The notes below the pieces were generated by a model, which was given only the letters and a program-made list of their open reading frames with translations, had not been told where the DNA came from and did no database searches. A stretch of 64,000 nucleotides of DNA from a virus. Made by a program: the position numbers and the translations under genes. Location of the stretch: IMG/VR virus record IMGVR_UViG_3300023235_000008, positions 166,060 to 230,059 of that record; one strand, 5' to 3'. This document shows positions 23,632-29,674 of the stretch, in pieces; the first letter of the stretch is position 1; every line of letters begins with the position of its first letter.

Positions 23632-23703
23632 TACACAGTAGCTCAGAGGCAGAGCAGCAGATTGTTAATCCGTAGGTCGTGAGTTCGAGTCCCGCCGCCC
23701 CGT
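23632..23703 (+). pseudogene. Degenerate tRNA-Asn(GTT)
   Basis: D arm GCTC-AGAGGCA-GAGC, anticodon loop TTGTTAA and T loop TTCGAGT are intact, but the acceptor strands (TACACAG and CGCCCCG) cannot pair and the T stem has mismatches. Confidence 0.6.
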
Positions 23704-23724
23704 TCTCCAGATTATGTTGTCGAG

Positions 23725-23745
23725 TGGGATTTTGATCCCATTTTT
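23725..23745 (+). terminator. Intrinsic terminator inside the tRNA array
   Basis: TGGGAT-TTTG-ATCCCA followed by TTTTT, just before tRNA-Trp. Confidence 0.75.
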
Positions 23746-23749
23746 ATAT

Positions 23750-23826
23750 AGGGATGTAGTTCAATCCGGTAGAATAGGTGGTTCCAACCCACCCGATGCG
23801 AGTTCAAATCTGCGCCGTCCCTGCCA
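23750..23826 (+). tRNA. tRNA-Trp(CCA)
   Basis: Acceptor AGGGATG/CGTCCCT with GCCA, anticodon arm GGTGG-TTCCAAC-CCACC, T loop TTCAAAT with a bulged G in the 3' T stem. Confidence 0.9.
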
Positions 23827-23901
23827 TTCTCCAATCAGGAAATAAATATTCGAATTTCTTGATTCTTTTGCAGGTAAACGTGTTTTTGAACCTGCCAAAA
23901 A

Positions 23902-24000
23902 TTAATGTGGCTGACACATAGTATTCCAAAGTTGCCTAAACTCTTCTTTATTTGTAAATGCGGTATCATATGGATGATATAGAAATTCGCAGAATCGCAT
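23902..24000 (-). pseudogene. Short minus-strand coding fragment
   Basis: 32 codons from ATG 24000 (MRFCEFLYHPYDTAFTNKEE...). The frame stays open for another 9 codons upstream without a start or a ribosome binding site. Protein-like composition, so probably a remnant of a larger gene. No family recognised. Confidence 0.35.
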
Positions 24001-24090
24001 CACATTGCTGTTGTATGGAATATCGAATTATATGGGTTCCGCATCTACTAGTGGTGCATAGTAATTTTTTTTGCATATTATATTTATTCA

Positions 24091-24168
24091 TCTGGGTTGG
24101 CTGATAGGAAAAGCGGCGTCTTGATAAGGCGTGTCATTACATTGGTTCGAATCCAATACCCAGAACCA
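24091..24168 (+). tRNA. tRNA-Ile(GAT)
   Basis: Acceptor TCTGGGT/ACCCAGA, ACCA encoded, anticodon arm GCGTC-TTGATAA-GGCGT, T arm ATTGG-TTCGAAT-CCAAT. Confidence 0.9.
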
Positions 24169-24218
24169 AAATTCGGTATCGCCAACCAATAAATATACAG
24201 TTGATAAGGATTAACATA

Positions 24219-24290
24219 ATGGCTACTTACATAGGGTTAGGTATTATTGGATTAGCTTTTATATGGTTGATTCATACGATACATAAATAA
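24219..24290 (+). CDS. 23-residue membrane protein
   Basis: MATYIGLGIIGLAFIWLIHT then IHK, one membrane helix. AAGGA lies 9 nt upstream and an AATAAATA late-like box further up. Confidence 0.55.
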   Translation: MATYIGLGIIGLAFIWLIHTIHK

Positions 24291-24297
24291 AGAATAC

Positions 24298-24382
24298 GGA
24301 GGATACCGAGGTTGGCTCCTCAAACGGTCTTGAAAACCGTGGCACCGCAAGGTTGATAGTTCGATGCTATTATCCTCCGCCA
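24298..24382 (+). tRNA. tRNA-Ser(TGA)
   Basis: Acceptor GGAGGAT/ATCCTCC with GCCA, anticodon arm ACGGT-CTTGAAA-ACCGT, long variable arm (CACCGCAAGGTTG), T loop TTCGATG. Confidence 0.92.
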
Positions 24383-24399
24383 TTAATGGAATTTGTAAA

Positions 24400-24588
24400 A
24401 TGATTTTTATACCCACTGATAATGTATACAATCGCATTGGCAATACATTCTTTACAACGATTGAAGAAGCGAAAGCGTGTGAACACAAATGCGTATGTGT
24501 ATCAAATGTAGAAGCGATTGATAGAACATTGCGATTTTACAAAAAGATGGGCAACGCAATTATTGCTTGTGATGTTAAAAAAGTTTAA
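24400..24588 (+). CDS. Unknown small protein
   Basis: 62 residues from ATG 24400, GGAA 8 nt upstream. Alternating beta/alpha-like sequence (MIFIPTDNVYNRIGNTFFTT ... AIIACDVKKV). No family recognised. Confidence 0.6.
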   Translation: MIFIPTDNVYNRIGNTFFTTIEEAKACEHKCVCVSNVEAIDRTLRFYKKMGNAIIACDVKKV

Positions 24589-24596
24589 AATACCTG

Positions 24597-24624
24597 TTGA
24601 CATATCCGTTGGATAGTGTATATT
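24597..24624 (+). promoter_or_regulatory. Early sigma70 promoter
   Basis: TTGACA 24597-24602, 16-bp spacer, TATATT 24619-24624. The leader of the gene at 24662 carries AGGAGA. Confidence 0.8.
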
Positions 24625-24661
24625 CACATTATCAGTTGAACGCAAACAGGAGATTTTGCAA

Positions 24662-25315
24662 ATGAATATGTTTCAAAAAGCACTTGACGAAGCAGTTGTC
24701 GCACCGAAAGCCGCCAAGTCAAAAAAGCCGAGCAAGCCAGAGATTAACGTTGAAGGTATTGCAGTATTCGCAACCGTTGATGCAGTTATCAAAGGGTTGA
24801 CGGGCATTAAGTCCTCACTTGATGGCGAAATCAAAGCAGAAATCGTTGAGAATGCAGTAGCAACCCGTTCCGCAGAAAGCATTACCGGCATCGGCAATGA
24901 CGAAGATGGTGAGGCTATCGCAAGCGCAAACTTACAGTTACGCAAGCGTGTAGCAACTTCCGCACTTAGCGAAACAGAAGTAGCAATGCTTGCCGCTAAC
25001 GGTGTCAGCACACAGGAAGTCGGCGTTGATAGTCAAATCATTATCAACCCAAAATACAAGAACAACGAAAAGTTGCTGACTAAAATTAGCAAAGCACTTG
25101 AAAAAGTGGCTGGTATGCCAGAAGACTTCATTGTTGCCACACCAGAGTCGAAGAAGACTGTTACTACCGAGAACAGCATCAAAGACGCATTGGCGGTTGA
25201 AGATAAAGAAGTGGTTGCACAGTTGTTGGCAATCGTTGCCACCCCGGCAATCAAAGCAACACTGAACGATCCCGATTTGGCAAAAGCACTTGATCGCCTA
25301 AAAGACCTAATCTAA
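24662..25315 (+). CDS. Unknown Ala-rich protein, single-gene unit
   Basis: 217 residues, start ATG 24662 with AGGAG 9 nt upstream. It has its own early promoter and a GC-rich terminator, so it is likely expressed strongly. Soluble and helical, rich in Ala, Glu, Lys and Val, with a basic N-terminus (KSKKPSKPEIN). No recognised family or catalytic motif. Confidence 0.75.
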   Translation: MNMFQKALDEAVVAPKAAKSKKPSKPEINVEGIAVFATVDAVIKGLTGIKSSLDGEIKAEIVENAVATRSAESITGIGNDEDGEAIASANLQLRKRVATSALSETEVAMLAANGVSTQEVGVDSQIIINPKYKNNEKLLTKISKALEKVAGMPEDFIVATPESKKTVTTENSIKDALAVEDKEVVAQLLAIVATPAIKATLNDPDLAKALDRLKDLI

Positions 25316-25321
25316 TCCAAG

Positions 25322-25340
25322 CGGGGGTGAAAGCCCCCGT
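25322..25340 (+). terminator. GC-rich hairpin terminator
   Basis: GGGGG and CCCCC arms around a short TGAAAG loop, followed by GTCATTT (weak T tract). Confidence 0.65.
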
Positions 25341-25350
25341 CATTTAGTTG

Positions 25351-25379
25351 TTGACATCGTATAACATATAGTCTACTAT
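25351..25379 (+). promoter_or_regulatory. Early sigma70 promoter
   Basis: TTGACA 25351-25356, 17-bp spacer, TACTAT 25374-25379. Confidence 0.75.
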
Positions 25380-25417
25380 CTATTTGTAAGTTGATGAACA
25401 CATTAGGAGAGATTCAG

Positions 25418-25600
25418 ATGTCTACCATTTATGACCAAGCTATTCGTGAAGAAATCAAAGCCAATGCACCTTGCTGCCGCAATGGCATCAAACGATTTGG
25501 TGAAGCTAACGCAACAGGTCGTTCCGATGACATTGTATATTGCAGTTGCCCTAAAGGCGTTACAGAAGCCAATAAAATGCCAGCGTGGATGAACAAATGA
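25418..25600 (+). CDS. Small Cys-containing protein
   Basis: 60 residues; start ATG 25418 chosen because AGGAGA lies 7 nt upstream. CC (residues 18-19) and CSC near residue 45 could bind a metal. Stop overlaps the next start (ATGA). Unknown function. Confidence 0.65.
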   Translation: MSTIYDQAIREEIKANAPCCRNGIKRFGEANATGRSDDIVYCSCPKGVTEANKMPAWMNK

Positions 25601-25827
25601 ACGTTAGTTTCGAAACAACGATTTTGGGCGGGTTGCCGGTTTATGTTCAAGGCAATGTAGCGCCACCAGAACCTGATGTTGGCATCTTTCATTATTATGT
25701 TTATGATTATGAAATCTTCTGGGCAAGTGGTAAAAAACTGCGGAACATTCCAAACTCAATGTATGAGCGTATGACGGAAGACGAGATTGATGATCTGAAA
25801 GAAGAGATTTTAACTTGGGAACCGTAA
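25597..25827 (+). CDS. Unknown small acidic protein
   Basis: 76 residues, translationally coupled to the preceding gene by ATGA. Acidic C-terminal helix (MTEDEIDDLKEEILTWEP). Unknown function. Confidence 0.65.
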   Translation: MNVSFETTILGGLPVYVQGNVAPPEPDVGIFHYYVYDYEIFWASGKKLRNIPNSMYERMTEDEIDDLKEEILTWEP

Positions 25828-25834
25828 ATAGGGT

Positions 25835-25862
25835 TTGACATAATCGCAAAATCTGCTATACT
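25835..25862 (+). promoter_or_regulatory. Early sigma70 promoter
   Basis: TTGACA 25835-25840, 16-bp spacer, TATACT 25857-25862. Confidence 0.8.
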
Positions 25863-25888
25863 TCAAATATCAGAAACAGGAGATTAAA

Positions 25889-26110
25889 ATGGCTGCAATG
25901 AAAAACAAGATGATGGAAGTTCAAGACGAAGCACGTGAAGCGTTTGACAATGATACCGGTCTTGAAGCTGGTGTTCAATACAAAGGCACCATGTTTGAAG
26001 AAGTTTTTATCGATGCTTTCATTGAACGCCAAAACGAATACATCGCATACCTTGAACAGACTGCCACCATGAATGCCGCAAACGCTGGTTACGAAAATGG
26101 CGGCTGGTAA
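25889..26110 (+). CDS. Unknown small protein
   Basis: 73 residues with AGGAGA 6 nt before the ATG. Helical and acidic. Overlaps the next gene by 14 nt. Confidence 0.7.
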   Translation: MAAMKNKMMEVQDEAREAFDNDTGLEAGVQYKGTMFEEVFIDAFIERQNEYIAYLEQTATMNAANAGYENGGW

Positions 26111-26324
26111 ATACGATATCACCTTCATCAAGGATGGCGTATCCGATGCGAACAATAACGGTGAACGATTTGATTTGTTCACCGTTCAGTTTAATGGCAA
26201 GCCCATTATGCAACGTGTTCCACATCATTTCGCTGTTTGGGCAGTTGCCGCAATGCGTGAGTTCGATCCACGGGATAATCACGATGCCTATCGCAAAGTG
26301 CAATCAGAGTGTCCATATGATTAG
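26097..26324 (+). CDS. Unknown small protein
   Basis: 75 residues from ATG 26097. Mixed beta/alpha sequence, with no motif. Overlaps both neighbours, as in a compact operon. Confidence 0.65.
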   Translation: MAAGKYDITFIKDGVSDANNNGERFDLFTVQFNGKPIMQRVPHHFAVWAVAAMREFDPRDNHDAYRKVQSECPYD

Positions 26325-26577
26325 AATGATTAAACGAACGATTAAAGGCTGTGGATATGTTCCCGGATATGGAACGCATCCCGGCACCCCCATTATTTGG
26401 TATTTGACGTTCCTTGGCTTTAGTATTAATCTTGTCAACGGGACATTAATGATGGCAATCGTTAGCGCATCCTTAATGCTTATTATTTTTGGCATTCCTT
26501 ATCTATGGAGTGCGCACGAAAGAGCAGTAGATGGCGAAAAAGATTTCATCAGGGGATTGACAAAAGAATACAAGTAA
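26317..26577 (+). CDS. Small membrane protein
   Basis: 86 residues from ATG 26317. Two membrane segments (IIWYLTFLGFSINLV and LMMAIVSASLMLIIFGIPYL) with a basic N-terminus (MIRMIKRTIKG). Its 3' end contains the -35 box of the next promoter. Unknown function. Confidence 0.65.
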   Translation: MIRMIKRTIKGCGYVPGYGTHPGTPIIWYLTFLGFSINLVNGTLMMAIVSASLMLIIFGIPYLWSAHERAVDGEKDFIRGLTKEYK

Positions 26578-26585
26578 GGTAGTAT
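26557..26585 (+). promoter_or_regulatory. Promoter of the minimal ligase, leaderless type
   Basis: TTGACA 26557-26562, 17-bp spacer, TAGTAT 26580-26585, then 6 nt to the ATG. Confidence 0.75.
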
Positions 26586-26591
26586 CTTATT

Positions 26592-27245
26592 ATGAAATAT
26601 GAAACATTCAATTACTGCTTTCCCGGTCGCCCACGTAAAGCGATTGCCCCAGCATTCCTAAACTTTCACGAAAAGCGTGGATGGGTAGGTCAATACAAAA
26701 AGAATGGAACGTGTAACGTTTTGTTTGTATCGCCTGATAAAGAAGTCACGGCTATGACACGACATAACGATACCCACAAACTTTGGACACCCACAGAAGC
26801 TTCTACTGGACTACTCCGCACAGTACCCGGCAATGGCTGGTGGGTGTTTAATGCCGAACTACTACACAGTAAATCACAGGCTGGACCGACCGATACCAAC
26901 TATCTATTCGATGTTCAAGTCGCCGATGGTGAAGTATTACTAGACAAAACATTTGCTGAACGTATTAAGATTATGGAAGACCTATTCTTGAAAGAGGATT
27001 CCGTCGAAGAATATAGCCATTACGTGGTAGGTGAGCGTGTATGGCTTGCTAAGACCATCACAGAGGGGTTTAAAGACAAATGGGACGAAGCAGATAGAGT
27101 TGCAAAAACACTCGATACTTCGCCTACCGATGAAGGATTGGTGTTGAAAAATCCAAAGGCAGTTTTGAAGCCACCGTTTTCAGCAGATTCAAATGCGGCA
27201 TGGCAAGTCAAATGTCGGGTGGCACACACAAACTATGCATTCTGA
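26592..27245 (+). CDS. Minimal nucleotidyltransferase (DNA or RNA ligase-like)
   Basis: 217 residues. The ordered motifs of ATP-dependent nucleic acid ligases can be traced: motif I in GQYKKNGT (Lys36 as nucleophile, with Asn where KxDG has Asp), motif III in WWVFNAELLHSK, IIIa in YLFDVQVADGEVLL, IV in DEGLVLKNP and V in WQVKCRVA. It is only an adenylation domain with no OB-fold or added C-terminal domain, like small Rnl-type ligases. Substrate unknown. Its place inside the tRNA array suggests RNA, but DNA nick sealing is possible. Leaderless promoter; the stop overlaps the next gene. Confidence 0.72.
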   Translation: MKYETFNYCFPGRPRKAIAPAFLNFHEKRGWVGQYKKNGTCNVLFVSPDKEVTAMTRHNDTHKLWTPTEASTGLLRTVPGNGWWVFNAELLHSKSQAGPTDTNYLFDVQVADGEVLLDKTFAERIKIMEDLFLKEDSVEEYSHYVVGERVWLAKTITEGFKDKWDEADRVAKTLDTSPTDEGLVLKNPKAVLKPPFSADSNAAWQVKCRVAHTNYAF

Positions 27246-27459
27246 TAAAAAAGAGTTTTGGGACGCATTAAAGTATCCATCTGAAAAAGGATGCTTTAAC
27301 TGTAAACATAGGGTAGGAACGTCAGTTGAAAATACGTGTTGGCGCTGGTTGTCAGCGGCACCCGAAGCACGGTGCAGTATTACTGAAAAGCGGGGTGGCA
27401 CATCTCGGCTGTATCCATTTTGGGAATGGGATGAAGGATTGAAATGTGACATATTTTAG
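27235..27459 (+). CDS. Small Cys-rich protein, CFNC family
   Basis: 74 residues from ATG 27235, inside the end of the ligase-like gene. FWDALKYPSEKGCFNCKHR and a C-terminal PFWEWDEG match the protein at 11799. CFNC with later Cys residues suggests zinc binding. Function unknown. Confidence 0.7.
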   Translation: MHSDKKEFWDALKYPSEKGCFNCKHRVGTSVENTCWRWLSAAPEARCSITEKRGGTSRLYPFWEWDEGLKCDIF

Positions 27460-27488
27460 TTGACATCCGCATTCCGCCATGGTATAAT
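27460..27488 (+). promoter_or_regulatory. Strong early promoter
   Basis: TTGACA 27460-27465, 17-bp spacer, TATAAT 27483-27488. The ATG follows after 10 nt, so at most a few leader bases are transcribed. Confidence 0.85.
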
Positions 27489-27498
27489 AAATACTGTA

Positions 27499-27756
27499 AT
27501 GAAAGATATAAAAGAAGCACGGATTTGCCGTGAACAAGAGTTTTATGCTAAGTGTGGCGAACTCTTAGGATTGGAACATAAATATGTTGTTCCGTATAAA
27601 AGAAAAACACGTTGGAACCAACGCAATCCCGGTAACGGTAGATACAAAGGTTTCGGCGTAATAAGATATTTTAACGAAGCGAATATACACGTTATGTGTC
27701 GAAAGGGTTCAAAAACCTTTACCAATGTCGATGCAGTATATGAATGGCTTCAGTGA
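27499..27756 (+). CDS. Small basic protein of unknown function
   Basis: 85 residues, basic (YKRKTRWNQRNPGNGRYKGFG) with an aromatic C-terminus. Its stop codon is followed with no gap by tRNA-Leu(TAG), so both lie on one transcript. RNA binding is possible from composition only. Confidence 0.65.
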   Translation: MKDIKEARICREQEFYAKCGELLGLEHKYVVPYKRKTRWNQRNPGNGRYKGFGVIRYFNEANIHVMCRKGSKTFTNVDAVYEWLQ

Positions 27757-27923
27757 GCGAGTGTGGTGAAATTGGTAAACACGCCAGATTTATGAGAGTC
27801 TCCGTTATAGGCTCCAATCTACAAGTTAGATTGTTTGGGGAACCGAGAAGGCTAAACCTTCAAAGTTCAAATCAGGTTCTGGTGCCGAAAGGTTTGGAGG
27901 TTCAAGTCCTCTCACTCGTACCA
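27757..27923 (+). tRNA. tRNA-Leu(TAG) with an 82-nt insertion in the anticodon loop
   Basis: Acceptor GCGAGTG/CACTCGT, ACCA encoded, D arm GTG...CAC, anticodon stem CCAGA/TCTGG, class II variable arm TGCCGAAAGGTTT, T arm GGAGG-TTCAAGT-CCTCT. The anticodon loop is 89 nt long. Removing 82 nt (27793-27874) leaves TTTAGGT, a normal Leu(TAG) loop. Total 167 nt. Confidence 0.9.
27793..27874 (+). other. Putative 82-nt tRNA intron
   Basis: Interrupts the anticodon of tRNA-Leu(TAG) after position 34 or 35 (one base ambiguous, because A occurs at both borders). Three hairpins in order: GAGTC/GGCTC, AATCTA/TAGATT and GAAGG/CCTTC, then AAAGTT. The intron in tRNA-Val(TAC) has the same three hairpins with different paired bases and the same TATAG and CTTCAAAGTT blocks. 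Confidence 0.8.
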
Positions 27924-27929
27924 AAATAA

Positions 27930-28005
27930 CGTAGGGTGGAGCAGTGGTCAGCTCGTGAGTCTCATAAACTCAAGGTCGGGGGTTCGAATCCCCCCCCTGC
28001 AACCA
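27930..28005 (+). tRNA. tRNA-fMet(CAT), initiator
   Basis: Acceptor CGTAGGG/CCCTGCA with the C-A mismatch at 1:72 that marks bacterial initiators. D region TGGAGCAG...GCTCG close to E. coli tRNA-fMet, anticodon arm TGAGT-CTCATAA-ACTCA, ACCA encoded. The three G-C pairs of the initiator anticodon stem are not present. Confidence 0.85.
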
Positions 28006-28048
28006 AAATATACAACGATAAATACTATTATCAAAAAGGAGAAAAGCA

Positions 28049-28240
28049 ATGATGATCGTAGGTTATCGTTCAAACGTAAACGCCGCAGAGGGCGTAAGAG
28101 CAGTAGTTAAACACACAGGTAAGCCAGTCGGCGAGGCACGTAAACTAATCGATTCTGCAATCGGTGGACAATCAGTTTTATTCGATTCAGATTGGGTATT
28201 ACGTGAAGACCTCGAAGACAATGGATTTATCATAGACTAA
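28049..28240 (+). CDS. Small protein, possibly L7/L12 C-terminal-like
   Basis: 63 residues, AAAGGAGA 7 nt upstream of the ATG. GVRAVVKHTGKPVGEARKLI with a closing LREDLEDNGFIID resembles the helix-loop-helix and last strand of the L7/L12 C-terminal domain (compare the gene at 12293). The match is weaker than for that gene. Confidence 0.6.
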   Translation: MMIVGYRSNVNAAEGVRAVVKHTGKPVGEARKLIDSAIGGQSVLFDSDWVLREDLEDNGFIID

Positions 28241-28245
28241 AAAAT

Positions 28246-28320
28246 GCGGATATAGCTCAGAGGCAGAGCAGAAGGTTTCCAACCTTCGTGTCGGGATTTC
28301 GAAATTCCCTATCCGCTCCA
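28246..28320 (+). tRNA. tRNA-Gly(TCC)
   Basis: Acceptor GCGGATA/TATCCGC, T discriminator and CCA, anticodon arm GAAGG-TTTCCAA-CCTTC, T loop TTCGAAA. Confidence 0.92.
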
Positions 28321-28426
28321 ACAAAGCAAAAGCGCTTCACGTTCAATAGTGATGCTCCTTATTTTGATTAAGTTCAAGCCTTCGGGTCATAGGGGTTATA
28401 TACTGGCTAAAGTTGAACATAGTTTC

Positions 28427-28502
28427 GGGGTATTAGCTCATCGGGGAGAGCACGACGTTAGCACGGTCGAGGTGGTAGGTTCGAGTCCTTGTTGGCCCAC
28501 CA
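28427..28502 (+). tRNA. tRNA-Ala(AGC)-like
   Basis: D arm GCTC/GAGA-like, anticodon loop TTAGCAC (the usual Ala loop shape with A34), T loop TTCGAGT, ACCA encoded. The acceptor has two mismatches (GGGGTAT against TTGGCCC) and the anticodon stem one, so function is uncertain. The 100 nt upstream hold a GTTCAA/TTGAAC-closed hairpin but no gene. Confidence 0.6.
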
Positions 28503-28508
28503 ATATAT

Positions 28509-28585
28509 AGTTGCGTAGCATAACTGGCGAATGCCGACTCCTCATAAGAGTTTTTATTCTGGTTCGAATCCAGACGTGACTACCA
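28509..28585 (+). tRNA. tRNA-Met(CAT), elongator or Ile2 type
   Basis: Acceptor AGTTGCG/CGTGACT (two G-U pairs), ACCA encoded, D stem GCAT/ATGC, anticodon arm GACTC-CTCATAA-GAGTT, T arm TCTGG-TTCGAAT-CCAGA. Confidence 0.9.
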
Positions 28586-28610
28586 AAATAAAAGGCGCAG
28601 GAACACGTTC

Positions 28611-28618
28611 CATAAATA
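28611..28618 (+). promoter_or_regulatory. Late promoter box, leaderless spacing
   Basis: CATAAATA ending 5 nt before the ATG at 28624. Confidence 0.5.
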
Positions 28619-28623
28619 TATGT

Positions 28624-29321
28624 ATGAAAAGTATGTTTGAAGAAAACCCCGTTTATCGGGATGGATGGGAATATGATGATAATATCAAAGCCAATAAAGT
28701 AGTATATGCTATTGGATGCAGTTGGATACATTATAGTTGGTTCACTCGGGTACACGCTCTAAAATATCCAGACACCCTTCTTATCAATAGGTCATTCGGC
28801 GGTCATGGAAATAGTATGATTATAGACACGGTAAAACGTGAATATGATCTAATGCAAAAGTTTGATGATATATATTTTATAGTTTGTTTCTCCGAAGTAG
28901 GTAGAAATATCAAAGACTTTTCATATCAAAATCCAAAAAATTACAACGGTGTTCAAGAATATGAAAAAGCAATACTATACAATCAGATGGAATGCATTGA
29001 TCAGTTTCTCGGCAATGAACAAAGGTTTATAACAACCAGTTTCGTCAGTAATCCATATAATAATAATAAGCGTATTATTGACTTCTGTGAAAAGACATAT
29101 GATCAACCATGCGAAAGTTATACAGCTGCACCGGTGCATTCGAATACCTCAAAGATAGAAATAAGGTGTTCGATTTTGATTTGAATACATTAAGCAACGA
29201 CTTAGAGGATTGTATTAAATATATCGATTGGATGAATAGCCACAAACACATAGAAAATAATCACGCATTTGGATTCACGCCATATGAAAGTTTTATAGAT
29301 TATTTTTATCATGATAAATAA
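28624..29321 (+). pseudogene. SGNH-like protein with a frameshift
   Basis: From ATG 28624 the frame reads VVYAIGCSWIHYSW, then INRSFGGHGNSM, like the GxS and GxxN blocks of SGNH hydrolases and like the intact gene at 47878. From about 29105-29140 the protein continues better in the -1 frame (TGAFEYLKDRNKVFDFDLNT to 29321), while the first frame stops at 29184. Programmed frameshift, mutation and sequencing error are all possible. Catalytic activity is not established for either copy. Confidence 0.6.
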
Positions 29322-29413
29322 TAATACACCTTGAACGGACCCGTAATGTTGGATGGGCCGCGCCCCTTGAGGTTTTCTAAGGCTCAATCGCCAACACGAA
29401 AGAGTTACAAAAT

Positions 29414-29513
29414 GCCCCTATAGCTGAGTGGTTTAGCAAGGGTTTTGTCAAGTACATCCGAGGGTGTATTTGAAAAACCCTAGACCGGAGTTCGATTCTT
29501 CGTGGGGGCACCA
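29414..29513 (+). tRNA. tRNA-Thr(TGT) with a 26-nt insertion in the anticodon loop
   Basis: Acceptor GCCCCTA/TGGGGGC, ACCA encoded, D stem GCT/AGC, anticodon stem AGGGT/ACCCT, T arm CGGAG-TTCGATT-CTTCG. The anticodon loop holds 33 nt. Removing 26 nt leaves TTTGTAA, a Thr(TGT) loop. Other placements would give TGA or TAA anticodons, which do not fit a class I tRNA; Thr is otherwise absent from the array. Confidence 0.75.
29449..29474 (+). other. Putative 26-nt hairpin intron
   Basis: Consists of a ten-pair hairpin (CAAGTACATC with GGTGTATTTG, loop CGAG) plus two bases. Borders are ambiguous by a few bases. Confidence 0.6.
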
Positions 29514-29527
29514 TTCCTAAAATATTA

Positions 29528-29596
29528 GGGGCTGCTGTATGGGACAGACTCTGCACTTGCACTGCGGATGGTGGGGATCGTTACCCCATAGCTCCA
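29528..29596 (+). tRNA. tRNA-Ala(TGC)
   Basis: Acceptor GGGGCTG/TAGCTCC with the G3-U70 pair that specifies alanine. Anticodon arm CTGCA-CTTGCAC-TGCGG, T stem TGGGG/CCCCA with the unusual loop ATCGTTA. The D arm is short (CTGT/ACAG). CCA not encoded. Only 69 nt, so standard scanners may miss it. Confidence 0.75.
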
Positions 29597-29652
29597 GATT
29601 GATAATATTGACTACCTCCACGTGGTATCAATCGGAAACTACAGAAATGTAG
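29597..29652 (+). ncRNA. Structured RNA element, copy 2
   Basis: Outer stem GATTGATA/TATCAATC containing ACC-TCCACGT-GGT, then the GGAAA linker and CTACA-GAAA-TGTAG with a GNRA loop. Compare 23563-23610. It lies between tRNA-Ala and tRNA-Val. Confidence 0.5.
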
Positions 29653-29674
29653 GCTAAATGTCAAAAAGAATAAA

